From Eucommia ulmoides (Eukaryota > Streptophyta > Magnoliopsida > Garryales > Eucommiaceae), in contig CM028333.1 of NCBI GenBank assembly GCA_016647705.1, positions 18,287,743 through 18,351,742 on the forward strand: DNA of 64,000 bases, written 5' to 3'. Every line of letters starts with the position of its first letter. The first letter of the stretch is position 1. The notes beneath the pieces are model-generated. The model was not told the origin of the DNA and searched no databases. It saw only the letters and a program-made list of their open reading frames with translations. Shown here piece after piece: positions 22,701 to 34,391 of the stretch. The position numbers and the translations under genes are program-made.

Positions 22701-23690
22701 AATCATACCTAAAAATAATTTTAAACTAATTAAATTACATAATAAGTAATAATTAACTAAAAATTATTTTCAATCCTCAAAAAATAAAATAAATTTTATA
22801 GACAATTAGAGGGTGTGAAAATAAGTGCACAGGAAAAAACAGAACCCAAAACAGGCCTCGAATAGGGCCGTATGCGTCCCATGCGCCTCCCCCACGCGTG
22901 TGGGATAAGGGACCACAGTTGGATGTTGTCTTCAACCTCCAGCCGTGTCTGAACCCGGTTTCTCAAAACCCTAAAAAAGTTACCGTTTTTTTCAATTTTT
23001 TTATGGGTTTATGTAGATCTATATTTTTCTAACACATCTATAACAATTAATTGAATAAAAATTGATAGAAACATCATCAAAAATCGAACATAAGTCGCGG
23101 TATTTGAGTTTTCTCACTCTATGCCCAAAAATCTAAAATTTCATTTTAACCCATATTTATTCCGAATTTTGTATGGGTTTAAGTATAATACTAATTTAAA
23201 ATCTCTCTATGATGTTTAATTGAATTAAAACATCATCAATCTTACTTGATTTAAAAAAACAAATATCGGTTTCACTAGAATTTCGAAGCCGAAACGTAAA
23301 CCACGAAATACTTCCTAATTACACAACCAAATAACATGTATAATATATCAAATTAAAGCTTGGATCAATGGGAGTAAAAGACCTAAGTTTTTAGTCTCAA
23401 TAGAAGCGAAAATATACATAAAATCACGGCCCCAAGTTTCGATTTCGGTTGTATTCTAGGGTTCGTAACAGAAACTTAAAACACGAAATTCTCTCTAATT
23501 ATACAACCTAATTGAATGAATCTTATATAAAATTAAAGCTTAAAATAAGAGGAACAAAATCCCTAATGTTTTATATCTAATTGAAACAAAAAATCGCATC
23601 AAATCGTGACCGTAATCTTCGATTTTGTGAATGAACAGAAATAAAAAAAAAATCGAAAAGCTAATTGTAGATTCTAAATCATGTATGTAG

Positions 23691-23704
23691 GTTCTGATAC
23701 CATA
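23691..23704 (-). other. Primer-binding site of the 16-24 kb element
   Basis: The minus strand reads TATGGTATCAGAAC next to the right LTR, matching the initiator methionine tRNA 3' end as in copia elements. Confidence 0.85.
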
Positions 23705-24168
23705 TGTTGATTATTTCTTACAATCACAATAAAAAAAATTAAATAATAATCGTAGACATACATGAATTATAGGACACAACAATGAAGAACGGTAATCGAA
23801 AGCGTACCTGTCTCAACTATTGCAGAAAATTGAATCCGTCGCAGCAGATTACTAACTAGGTCTTCCTCCCTATGATCTAGATTTCATGGTGGTGGCTCTC
23901 AATGGGAAGAAACCCCTTATTCTAGATTAGGAAGGGGACCTGGTTATATATACTAGGGTTTTACGTTGGGTCCTCTCATAACGGCTTTCAACGAAATCCT
24001 AAACCTATACTTGCCACTTAATTGGACTTCTACATAAAAGATGTTACAGCCCAAATCAAAATATGATAACTGTTTATTTGGGATGCTTAAATAATAAACT
24101 ATACATTAACCCGTTTTTTGTAAAACAATTAATTCAATTAATGTTAGCCCATAAAAAATATTCCAACA
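23705..24168 (-). repeat. 5' LTR of the 16-24 kb element, 464 bp
   Basis: Starts TGTTGATTATTTCTTA and ends TTCCAACA. A TATA-like stretch (GGTTATATATACTAGGG) near 23940 reads on either strand. Followed directly by the AATTT target duplication. Confidence 0.9.
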
Positions 24169-24173
24169 AATTT

Positions 24174-24990
24174 CCCTAAATATAGTACTTAGATGTCTAT
24201 AAACTTAAAAAACAATCATTCTCTCTCAAAGCGTTTTTTGGAGTGAGTTAGGCTCGTTAAGTTATTGCATAGTATCATAACCACATCTTTTGCCTAATGT
24301 TAGGCGTATTGAATCACATATATGAATGTTGGGCTCCTTGATATCTACTTTCAATAATTTGATAAAGTTTATCCCACGCGTGCGGAAGTATTGAACCCCA
24401 CATCAATGTTTGGCAGGCCCCCCAACCTCACTCCCCACGCCAACAACTCATGTTCAATACTAGTCTCCCAAGAGTCCATGTTGTGCAGTAGGAAGCCCAT
24501 ACACGGACCCAAAAGAAAACTAAACAGACTAAAGAAGTAAATATTCACAAGGCCCTAATTAGAAATACTAACGCAACATCAACACTAGGCACATCATTAC
24601 TTATTAGGAGACCTTTATTACTTGATCCGTGTCTGAAGGCACATGTATAAAGAAATAAAAAATAAAAAATTTAATTTAATTTAATATTTAATTATTATTA
24701 TTATTAAATTTAATATTCATATATTATTTCTATAATGTAGGTACATTATATTTGGTTTTAAATTATTTCTTTAATATAATTTTCATAAATTTAATGTTTT
24801 AATATTATTACTAAATTTAATATCCATATATTATTTTTATAATTTTTTTAAATTTAATGTCCATATATTATTTCTACAAATTCTATAAATTTAATGTCCA
24901 TAAATTATGTATATTATATTTCACATTTGAGTCTTTTACCATTTAAATATATTTTAAAAAAAATATTGAAAATGACCGAATTTCATCTTA
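24174..24990. other. Intergenic, AT-rich
   Basis: 24660-24910 is a degenerate repeat of AATTTAATATCCATATATTA. No gene seen. 24340-24480 is GC-richer but has no supported frame. Confidence 0.4.
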
Positions 24991-24999
24991 TTTACCAAA

Positions 25000-25360
25000 T
25001 GAGTGTTACCCAGGAATTACATCCCCGGGTAGTGGAACCCACATATCCAAAAAAAGTCTGTCGTATACCCAGTGTTCGAAACACTAGGTATACGATGATT
25101 TTTTTTTTTTAAACTTCATACCTAGGGATGCAATCCCCGGGTATACATTAGGACCCGACGATCACATCCCCGGGTCCTAAAAAAAAAAATATTAAGTGGG
25201 AACGGGAAAAAATGCCCGTTCTCGAGGATAGCCACTGCACTAGTGCAGCAGTTGTCCTGGCTGGATGGTAAAATGAAATGACTGTTCAGCAGAGAATGAT
25301 CATTTCCTTTGACCATCATTTTTTTTGGACTCGGGGATCATATTCCTGGGTCCAAAATAT
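25000..25360. repeat. Cluster of short perfect or near-perfect palindromes with CCCGGG cores
   Basis: Visible inverted pairs: CGTATACC.AGTGTT against AACACT.GGTATACG (25064-25096); GAACGGG..CCCGTTC (about 25200-25222); CTGCACTAGTGCAG (about 25235-25248); GAAATGA..TCATTTC (about 25275-25306). GGACCCG.. near 25151 pairs with CCCGGGTCC near 25170. CCCCGGGT motifs recur at 25023, 25136 and 25169. The vocabulary resembles the foldback element at 34.3 kb. No gene. Confidence 0.7.
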
Positions 25361-26895
25361 ATAAATTCACACTCCACTGTCATTTTTTTTTACCGATTGT
25401 GAAATAGTTGCTCTTTCTTTACTGATTGTGAACGACTTCTTCCTCCTTTGAATTTTACTTATCTGCCAAATTTCTTTCATCCTTTGAAAATTTATTTTCT
25501 CTTCTTCCTTAACTTAGCTGCCAATTGTTTTTTTTTTTTTTTTTTTACGGGAATTGTTCATCGATGATTTTTTACAATTTCACTTCAGAATTTCTTCCTC
25601 CTATTAAAGGTAAATTTATTTTTGTTTGCTTTGTTTAATTTATTTATTAGTTTGATTTGATTAGTATGTTTTGTACTTGTTTAATTAATTAATTTATTAG
25701 TTATTTACTTTTGTTACGTAGTTAGTTGAGATGTTAATTTAGTTATTTTTAAAAAACATCATAAAAATATTAGAATATAAATTATAAAATATTGTTTAAA
25801 AAAATTAGTTAGTTAGTTAATTAATTAGTTTAGTTGTTAATTTAGTTATTTTTTAAAACATAAAAAAAAATTAAATTATAAATTATAATTTAGTTAGTTA
25901 ATTAATTAGTTTAGTTGTTAATTTAGTTATTTTATAAAATATATATATATATCATAATCTCACAAATCCCAAGCACTGAAAAACTGAAAGCATTTGAGAC
26001 TCTTACTCCACCAACCACATCTTACACTCATTGGGAAGATGGAAATCCTTCATCTTCAAATTATCATACTAAACTAAGTATAGAACCCTAAGCAAAAAAA
26101 CAAACAAAGAAATCCAGTCCAAAGAGGTTTTATTATAAAAAATGTCATTCCTCACAAACTCATTCCTCCCCACTTGCACTGTTAGCTTGCGTAGCTTGGC
26201 CAAATTAGTACCAATTTTTTACCTTAATAGTTCATGAACAAAATCTCCTTTTCATAGGTAACATGTTTATACTTTCCGAATATAGGACTATCCATAGGGT
26301 AAGTCAAGCCTAATGTCAGCCTTTTGGAGAGACCCTTTAATTAGTATGTTTTTTTACTTATTTAATTTGTTAATTAGTTTATTTGTTTTGTTAGTTAGTT
26401 AGTTTACTTGTTTAATTTGTTGGTTACTTTGTTAATTTGATTTGTTGGTTTATTTGTTTAATTTGTTAGTTAGTTGGTTAGTTTAGTTCTTAAATTAAAA
26501 ATTTCATTTTGGCCCCTTTCACATGTGTAAGAAAATATAAATTAATAGTTAAAAAAAATTGTAAGTTTGTTAGTTTAATTTTTAAATTTAGTTGTTTATT
26601 TAAAAAATATGTACTTTGATCCCTCAAAGTTTGACAATTAGAAAAATATAAATTTTAATATATTGTTTTAAAATAAATTGTTAATTAGTTTAATTTTTGA
26701 ATTTAGTTAAAATTGTTAATTAGTTAATTTAATTTTTGAATTTAGTTGTTTAATTAAAAAAATATTTAATTAAAAGTTGTGTACTTTGACCCCTCAAAGT
26801 TTGACAAATTAGAAAAATATAAATTTTAATATATTGTTTTAAAATAAATTGTTAGTTAGCTTGAGTTTAATTTTTTATGCTGAGATTTTTGTGAT
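25361..26895. other. Intergenic, AT-rich with TTAGTTAGTTAATTAG-type repeats
   Basis: 25640-25940 and 26330-26880 are simple TTAGT/TTAAT repeats. 25950-26330 is more complex sequence in which I could find no frame that I recognise. Confidence 0.4.
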
Positions 26896-26899
26896 ATTT

Positions 26900-28021
26900 A
26901 TGCTGAGATTTTTGTGAGAGATTATATATAAGTTCTTGATTTATAGCGATATTGATGTGGCGTCACTGACTTGTGCTATATTGCGATCTTATTTTCAATC
27001 TTCAGTGTTTTCCTAGCGAGATCTTTACAAGCTATTATTCTTAATTGTGATTTCATATTATTATATTTGCTTGGTTGTTAAGATCGTTCGAAAATCATTT
27101 TCAAATTCAAAAGCCTGAATAATCTTTTTAAAACGATTTTGTGTGTTTATTTAATTATATGCTTTAATTTGTACTACCCACACTTGTCATTAATCAGATA
27201 TTAATTTGTCTCACATTGAATTTATCACGTAGTAAATTTTGGGACATTAATTGAGTGTAACTGTGTTGAGGTGGTAGAAGGTTCTTGAGGGAAGAAACTC
27301 ATTATGTTTTTTGTATTTGTGAGTTTGAGTAGATTAGACACGGTTGGGTCGGTGTCTAATCAGAGTAGTTAGATTTCAATCTTTTTCGGTAAAAAATGTT
27401 GAGGTTTGATCTTTATCCTAAGGTACAAAAATGTTAGATTATTCTTTTCCTTGAAAAAAATTAGATTTTAATTCTCCCTGCAATTGAATTATTTTAAGTG
27501 GATTGTAAATGTTTCATCCTTACTTGAGAAAATGATACTTGTGAGTGTGGTAAGATTTGATCTTTAGCTTGTTAAAATGATTAAGTTTTGATTCTTCCTA
27601 TAATAGAATTAGGTTAGTCTTTAACCTGGTAAAAAGATAAGATTCTTCCTTAGTCTTGAAAAAAGATAATTGTAAAGGTTGATTATGAGTCTGGTAAAAT
27701 AATCGTTGTAAGGGTTTTGTTCCTATCGTTAAAAGAATCAGGGGTTTAGAGGTTGCGAATCTCCATGGAGTTCGGAGGATTGGATTAGGCAAGCCTAACT
27801 TGTTGAACTAGGATATATCTTGGTGTGCCGTATTGCTATTATTCTTTATATTTTGTTTGGGTGTGCACCTAGTTATAAACACTTATCCGCTGCGTAACGA
27901 AGATAATAATTGATTTAGAAAAAATTGATTATTTGATAATTAAATGTTCAAAGTTTAGTTTGGTTAAATTTTTATAACTACCCAATTTATCCATCCTCTT
28001 GAGTAGCTTACTGGGCCAACA
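26900..28021 (+). mobile_element. LTR-B copy, 5'-truncated, plus orientation
   Basis: It ends ..GAGTAGCTTACTGGGCCAAC-A at 28021 and is the reverse complement of 30541-31730. Shared blocks include CCGCTGCGTAACGAAGATAA, TTGTTTGGGTGTGCACCTAG and CACTGACTTGTGCTATATTG. The last bases match LTR-A. No primer-binding site follows it, so it is a fragment or solo LTR. Confidence 0.7.
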
Positions 28022-28044
28022 AATATATAGAAAAAATTTATTTT

Positions 28045-28052
28045 CTCTCCTC

Positions 28053-28091
<39 letters not shown>
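28045..28091. repeat. (AT)n microsatellite
   Basis: Uninterrupted AT dinucleotides. Confidence 0.95.
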
Positions 28092-28094
<3 letters not shown>

Positions 28095-28389
28095 TTTCTT
28101 CAATTAGGTATTAGATATATAAGGTTAAATATAAATATACATTTTATATGTATGTTAATTTTGTAGATCAATCTAGACTATATTTTTATTTCATTAGGCA
28201 AAGAACGACTGAGATTTGTATAAAAAATTTACGTCCATCAAGTTTTATTATATACATTACATTTATTTATTTGGGATTGAGAAAATTATTTTTTTATCCC
28301 TAAAGTATAAGTAGTGTGCCTAACTGAATCCTGAGATTTTTCAATTTATACATTTAATCCCTCAAGTTTCATATTTGTTTCATTTCCGC

Positions 28390-28680
28390 AAAATTGAAAA
28401 CATTGTTAATGATTTTGGAAGAAAAATAGGATGTTCTCAATATGTGACCTTTTGATTGGGATATTTTTATTGTTTCAGCACTCCACTAAACCTAAGAAGT
28501 TTTTATTAATAGTGATTCAAGCTTCTCTCTTTTCATTGTTTGGATGAATCGTTATTATTGAACGATTAGAGGAAAATATTTTAGGTTTAATAGAGAGATA
28601 AAATAACAAAATATTCTCATTAGAAGATTATGTATTGGGCACAATCCATTTTTCATTCAAAATCATTAACAACGTATTTT
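28390..28680. repeat. Possible small MITE
   Basis: CATTGTTAATGATTTTG near 28401 is inverted as CAAAATCATTAACAACG near 28657. Sequence between them has no gene. Ends and target duplication unresolved. Confidence 0.35.
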
Positions 28681-28789
28681 TTTATTTTTTATTTTGGATT
28701 TTTTTTCTTTTCGATTTTTTTTAGAATAAGAAAGATCAATTAATTTTTTTTTAAGATGCGAGAGAAATAAATGTTTACAGAAACACAAT

Positions 28790-29065
28790 AAAAGTACATA
28801 GAAATAAAAGTGCGGAAAGACGCAGAACAGGAAAATAAAAAGGGCTAAAAGGCGTGGAATAGAAAAGTAAATAAAACAAAAAATAAAGCATGTAAATGTG
28901 TTAAATAGAAAATATGTACAACAAAATAAAAGTATAGAAATACGCAGAACATAAAATAAATACAACAAAATAGAAGTGCGAAAATGTGCAAAACAGGAAA
29001 TAAATACAACAAAATAAAAGTGCAGAAAGGCGTAGAACAAGAAATAAATGTAGAAAAGTAAATTG
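28790..29065. repeat. Tandem repeat, about 55-60-bp unit
   Basis: Units of AAATACAACAAAATA.AAGTG followed by CGGAAAGACGCAGAACAGGA-like sequence, about five copies. The long minus-strand ORF over it (28666-29040) is a Phe/Leu-rich translation of the repeat. Confidence 0.75.
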
Positions 29066-29089
29066 ATTTTTAAGTGTTCCAGTGGAACG

Positions 29090-30255
29090 TCTTTTTAAGT
29101 TTTGTCCAATTTTAAGTCCATTAATTTACATATCAAGGGGAGCGATCTCCCTCCTAAACCGCTCAAATAGGAGGTAAAGAGTTTTTCACCTCGTTTTATC
29201 TACTCATTTAATTTATCACAAGTTTATATATAAAAAAACAAATTCTAATTTACAAACCAAAATTTTAGTATAATAACGACTCTTTTTATTTTTTTTAAAT
29301 GAGTAAGTAAGATTTACAAAAGATAGAAATTTACAACCTTAACTTAGAGATTCTTCTCCCTTCTTTATTTCTCTTCTTCTTCTCCAAAAAAAAAAAAAAC
29401 TAAATATATTTTCTCTCAAGACTTCTCTAAAAAAAAATTCCCCAAAAATTCAGTTACTTTTCTCCCAAATTTTTTTGCCTCATCTTCCTCTTTTTTCCCC
29501 TCTTATTTGATGTTGTATTTATAGCTCTAGAGATTCATCAATGAGTTGGGGGATAAGACTCATTAAAACACCATCACACAAGTCAAAAATGATAGCAAAA
29601 ATGGAGGAAAATTATGCAGGAGTGGCGAAGGAACACTAATTTTGGTGGAAATGGGCTGAACAAAGTTGAATGGGCCACAATTAGAGTGAAACAAACTGGA
29701 ATGGTGGGCTTGAAGAGGCCTCCAAGTGAATGGTCCCAAGATACTGAAAATAATTTGAAATTGACAGGTTTTAATAAGTGGACTGGAAATAAAATAATTA
29801 ATGGGTTGAACATTTGGATTGGGCTAAAAATAGGATGCAAAATGGGCTGGCCACCGTTGATCCGTGCACAATGCTAAGCTGCATAAGACGGCTAACTTCA
29901 AATGACTATATCTTTTTTATACGAACTCCGATTTGACTCTATAACTAGTCGTTGGAAAGCTTAGAGAGTATAGTTTCATATATAACTTGTTTCATCTTAA
30001 AATTCCAAATGTCCAATTAGTTATATCCAAAATAGTAGACAGTGGTCTTCATTCTAGTGCCGAAAATCGCGACTTTTATCCGTTTGATCTTTTCCTTGCG
30101 CATTTTGCTTTCAAAAAGTGTGCTTTTGATCCAAATATTCAAATGAGAGACATTTTTTTTTCTTTTTTTTTTTTTGAATTTTTTGAAATAAAACAAAGGT
30201 AACTATAAAATAAAATATAAAAATTTTGCAGGGCGGTCAAAATTCCGTATCTACA
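29090..30255 (+). mobile_element. LTR-like sequence (gypsy type), right end near 30255
   Basis: It contains phrases common in plant gypsy LTR ends: CGAACTCCGATTTGACTC with GTCGTTGGAAAGCTTAGAG (29930-29970), and a terminal TTGCAGGGCGGTCAAAATTC with GTATCTACA. The left end is not defined and no partner LTR or target duplication was found. A solo LTR or fragment is the best reading. Confidence 0.3.
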
Positions 30256-30540
30256 CACAGACATATGTATATCAGAGAGAGAGAGAGAGAGAAAGGGTGG
30301 TAGTCGGAGATTGAGACGGCGGAGGTGGCTTTGGTGGTATGGACGTCGTGGTTGTGGTTGTGTTTAGTAGGGTGGGGAACTAAGTTTTGATTGAGAGAAG
30401 GGGGGAAGAACGAAAGAAAAGAGGAAAGAAAAATAAAAGAAAGAAAAAGAAAAAAAAAATTAAAGCAAAAACAAAGTGGGAAAAAAAAAATTAATGAAAA
30501 ATAATTGTCATTTTACATATAAGATAAAATGTAATCCAAT
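30256..30540. other. Intergenic, GA-rich
   Basis: (AG) run at 30276-30292 followed by a G-rich then A-rich stretch. No gene. Confidence 0.4.
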
Positions 30541-32665
30541 TGTTGGCCCAGTGAGCTACCCAAGATGAGAGGTGAATTGGGTAGTTATAAAAAAATTAAA
30601 CAATTTAAATCTTTTAACATTTAATTAATCAAATAATCAATTTATCCTAAATCAATTATTATCTTCGTTACGTAGCGGATAAGTGTTTATATACCAAGTG
30701 TAGACCCAAACAAAATATAATGAAAATAAGAACAATGCAGCATACAAAGATATATTCTACTTCAGTAAGCTAGCCTTGCCTAATTCAGTCCCCTGAGCTC
30801 TACGGAGATTCACAACCACTAATCTTTTGATTTTTTTATTAGGTAGGAACCAAAACCTTACAATGATTTTTTTTTTTCTAAACTCAGAATCAACCTTTAC
30901 AATTCTCTTTTCTTAGGCTAAGGAAGAACCTTATCTTTTTATCAGGGTAAAAACTAACCTAATTTTATTACATGGAGAATTATTATCTAATCATTTCACA
31001 GGTTAAGGATCAAACCTAACCCTTTCACAGGCTAAGGATCAAACCTAATCCTTTTACAGGTTAAAGATCAAACCTCACAACTCTCCAAGTATCTCTTTCA
31101 CCAATAAGGATAGATCTGTCACAATTCACACAATTCTATTTAGGAAGAATCACAAACTAATTCTTTTAAAGGAAAAATAATAACCTAATCTTTTTATACT
31201 TTAGGCAAAGATCAAATCTCAACATTTTTCTCGAAAAAGATTAAAACCCTAGTTACCCTAACTAGATACTAACCCAATTGTATCTAATCCACTCAAACTC
31301 ACAAATACAAAAAATTATGAGTTTCTTCCCACTCGGAGCTTCTACCACCTCAAAACAGTTATACTCAATTAATGTTCCAAAATTTACTGCGTGATAGAAT
31401 TTAAGTAAGACAAATTTATATTTGATTATAACAAGTGTGGGTAACACAGAATTAAACACGTAATCAGATAATATCACAAAATCGTTTTAAAAATAATTTT
31501 TATGCTCTTAAGTATTAAAACAATTTTTCAACGATCTTAAATCCAAGCAATCAATAATAATATAAAATAAAATTTAAGTAAAATAACTTGGAAAGATTTC
31601 ACCAGAAAAACATCGAAGAATGTAAACAAGATTGCAAGATAGCACAGATCAGTGACGCCAATTCAAAAGCGCTTTAGCTCAAGAACTTTTCACACAAATA
31701 ATTTATCTTGAATAAATCTTAGAATGATATCTCTTAGAAAATCTTAGGAACTTGATAGTTCTTGATGATATTTTAATCCAAATTCGTAGGTCTATATATA
31801 AAGAATTAGAACAAATCTTCCAAATGCTAGTTTTCAAATTATAGGACCCTAAAAGGCACCTATAGATCCCATATATCATATCTTTTCAAATTTGGTGTAT
31901 TTCACTTAAAAATATCTTTTAAAACTCTCAATTAAGTTAACAAATTATTTCTTAAATATCAATCACAAAGAAAAGAAGTATTTAGTTGCTAAAATTGAGA
32001 GAATCTTTAATTATTTTTACCAGATCAATATAGACTTAAAACATATGGACAATTTTTCTATAATATCAGATCCCTCAAATCTCTCCCTTGGAACCATAAA
32101 AAACAGTTAATTTTTTACCAAAAGTCCAAGTTCCTCGAGATCTCAACCGAAATAGTCAGTTGACCGAAGTCTGGCCTATCAGTTGACCAATTGATTCAGC
32201 ATGTAAACCAGGCCAAAATCAGATGCCAGTTGGTTGACAGATTACTTTTCGGTCGGTTGACCGATTGGTTCAGAGAGTTTGCTAGGCCAAACCCCAACGC
32301 AGTCGGTTGATTGATTGGTTGCAAGTATAGCAACTTCAAGCCCTATTTTGACCACGATTATATCTGAATTTGAAAAAAAAGCAAAACATTAAAGTTGTGT
32401 CTCTCTTTCTAAGCTTTCTATATCATCTTGAATCACTTCAATTGGAGTTCAGATGAGAAAGTAATGGCCAAAATACTAATAGGTGCACAAGCCTAGTCGA
32501 TTGACCGATCGAAACAGCCCCGAAACCAAGCCAAAACTCAATTTCGATCAGTTGACCAATTGACTTTTGTCGGTTGACCGATCGATGCAGGATCTACATT
32601 TTTTGCTCTGAAAACCTCACTGTTTCAAATGGTTCTGATCAGGTGACCGATTGATATTGGTTGGT
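30541..32665 (-). mobile_element. LTR-B copy, minus orientation, with TTGACC-repeat U3
   Basis: It starts TGTTGGCCCAGTGAGCTACC, homologous to the inner end of LTR-A and inverted relative to 26900-28021. A TATA-like GTCTATATATAAAG (minus strand relevance) lies near 31790. 32150-32665 is packed with CGGTTGACCGATTGG-type motifs. The far end is overrun by the inverted-repeat element starting near 32668. The flanking CCAAT at the inner end could be a decayed primer-binding site, but no gag follows. Confidence 0.65.
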
Positions 32666-32667
32666 CA

Positions 32668-33650
32668 CTTTATATTTCACTTTATACCCCTAAACTTTAT
32701 ATTTTATTTCATTTTAGCTAAACTATTTAATTACTACATATTATTTTCTCATTTTCTAACAAACTTTTTCAATTGAAATGATCCTTTTAAAAATAAATTA
32801 TTTAAATTTGTCCCACTAAAAAATGAGAATTAATTAGTAATTACGATTGATCAATTATTGTGGAATTTTTTAATTTAGTTTAAAAAAAAATGAGAAAATG
32901 CAAAGAAAATATAAATTATTTTATTCCAATCTAAAATATATACACATATTAACAAATTTTAAGATTTTTTTTTTTTTTTTTTTTCATGGGTGTTGGAGAA
33001 GATGGTTTTATTGTCTCTCTAGAAATGATTTCAATCTTATTTTTGCTTAAACTAAAATCAAATTCGTCAGAACAATAAGAAAATTTGATTTTCATGTTAA
33101 AATTCAATGACTATTAGCCAAAAAAAAAATAAAAATAACTTCACTAAAAATTAATTTAAGTGACAAAATATAAAATTCATCACTAAATTAATCACAAATA
33201 TTTTACCGTTATTTAATTTTACGAGAGAGAGCGTGCGCACTAAAAAAAATAGAGGTTTAAATAGGTAACAAAGTCAAAAAAATTGAGAGGGAGAGGGATT
33301 GGAGAATTATTGTTTAGTCAAAATTACATTTTCTATCCCTTAAGTTTATAACTAATTGCACTTCAAAGCTTTACATCTGTATAAAAAAACTAAATTAAAA
33401 AAAAAAAAAAAAAAAAAAATACCCCGATAATTGATCAATCGTAATTACTAAATATTTCTCGTTTTTGAGGGGGCCAAAATTAAATAATTTATTTTTAATA
33501 GGATCATTTCAGTTGAAAAAGTTTGTTAAAAAAAGAGAAAATAATATGTTGTAATTAAACAGTTTGGCTAAACTGAAATAAAATATAAAGATTGGGGGGG
33601 GGGGGGGGGGGGGGGGGGCGGGTTTTGTATAAAGTGCAATTTAAAAACTT
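32668..33650. mobile_element. Inverted-repeat element with about 210-bp arms
   Basis: Left arm about 32676-32885 (CTAAACTTTATATTTTATTT.. through CGATTGATCAATTATTG). Right arm about 33385-33640 is its reverse complement, e.g. GATAATTGATCAATCGTAAT near 33426 and GAAATAAAATATAAAG near 33576. The spacer of about 500 bp is AT-rich and non-coding. The ends read CACTTTATACCCC / GTATAAAGTGCAA. Long TIRs suggest a Mutator-like or foldback class. Target duplication not resolved. Confidence 0.6.
33594..33618 (+). repeat. Homopolymer run of 25 G
   Basis: 25 consecutive G inside the right arm of the inverted-repeat element. The matching position in the left arm has only four C. Confidence 0.9.
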
Positions 33651-33887
33651 TTCTTTGTTTTGCTGCTTCGTGTGAATATATACATGCTAGGCACTGATTA
33701 TGAATGCCACTTGGGATGCATGAGAACGATTTTTATTGGGTGTTGAAAAATTCTCAAACATAAACGCGGACATGGGTCTGCGTTTCTCGAGAGTGCGTTT
33801 ATTTCTAACGGTTAAAAAAAAAGAAAAAGAAAAATCGTATAAACATATTTACGTTTTGCCTTTTTAATTTTTTTTTTTTTGAAAAAG

Positions 33888-33933
33888 CGCAGAAGTGAAA
33901 TGCGTTTCTTAGGAAACGCATTGCACTTCTGCG
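33888..33933. repeat. Short hairpin, 21-bp arms, 4-base loop
   Basis: CGCAGAAGTGAAATGCGTTT-C pairs with GAAACGCATTGCACTTCTGC-G around TTAG with a single mismatch. Confidence 0.85.
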
Positions 33934-33999
33934 TTTTACAATTGTTTCCCATATATGTTTGTATATATAAATTTTCAGAATTTAATTATTTAAATAATA

Positions 34000-34302
34000 A
34001 TTAAAAAGTAAAGAATTCTATTAGTAACTAAAATTAGTTATAACATAATAATTAACTATATTACATATTTCTAGTAATATTAATTACATGTATATATGTA
34101 ATATTAGTTATACGTTATAAATTAAATGTATTAATGTAATATTTGTGACATCTAACAAATATAATATACATAAATTAGTTTAATATTAGTTACATGTATT
34201 TGTGTAATATTAGTTATATGTTACAAATTACATATATTTGTGTAATATTTATTATATCTAACAAATTTTTACATATAAATTAGTTATATGTTACAAATTA
34301 TA
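34000..34302. repeat. AT-rich tandem repeat, about 60-65-bp unit (left part)
   Basis: Repeats of GTAATATTAGTTATATGTTA with ATATCTAACAAATTTT. The same array resumes at 36368-36435, on the other side of the foldback insertion. Confidence 0.7.
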
Positions 34303-34391
34303 GGAGTTCTTTACGTAATAAATATAAAAAAAAAAAAAAATTCTGACAACAGATGTATTTGAACTTATTTACGTAGGCCGCGTATTTCGGG

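Larger units (their letters stand above)
16370..24173 (-). mobile_element. Complete LTR retrotransposon, nearly non-coding (copia-like), with 5-bp target duplications
   Basis: The element spans 16375-24168 (7,794 bp). It is flanked by identical AATTT at 16370-16374 and 24169-24173. The LTRs begin TGTTGATTATTTCTTA and end CA. A methionine-tRNA primer-binding site (minus strand, TGGTATCAGAAC) sits beside the right LTR, so the element reads leftwards and the right LTR is 5'. The only coding trace is a short pol C-terminus next to the left LTR. Otherwise the 6.9 kb interior is tandem and duplicated AT-rich sequence. It fits a large retrotransposon derivative that relies on proteins from elsewhere; erosion of a once-coding copy is the alternative. 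Confidence 0.85.

Noticed and set aside
24340-24480. GC-richer stretch that could be an exon
   Set aside because: No open frame with recognisable content and no clear splice borders.
28666-29040. 124-codon minus ORF, Phe/Leu-rich, membrane-like
   Set aside because: Covers a 55-60-bp tandem repeat; hydrophobicity comes from AT-rich composition.
29583-29877. Overlapping ORFs of 85-87 codons on both strands
   Set aside because: They mirror each other within an LTR-like region and show no domain.
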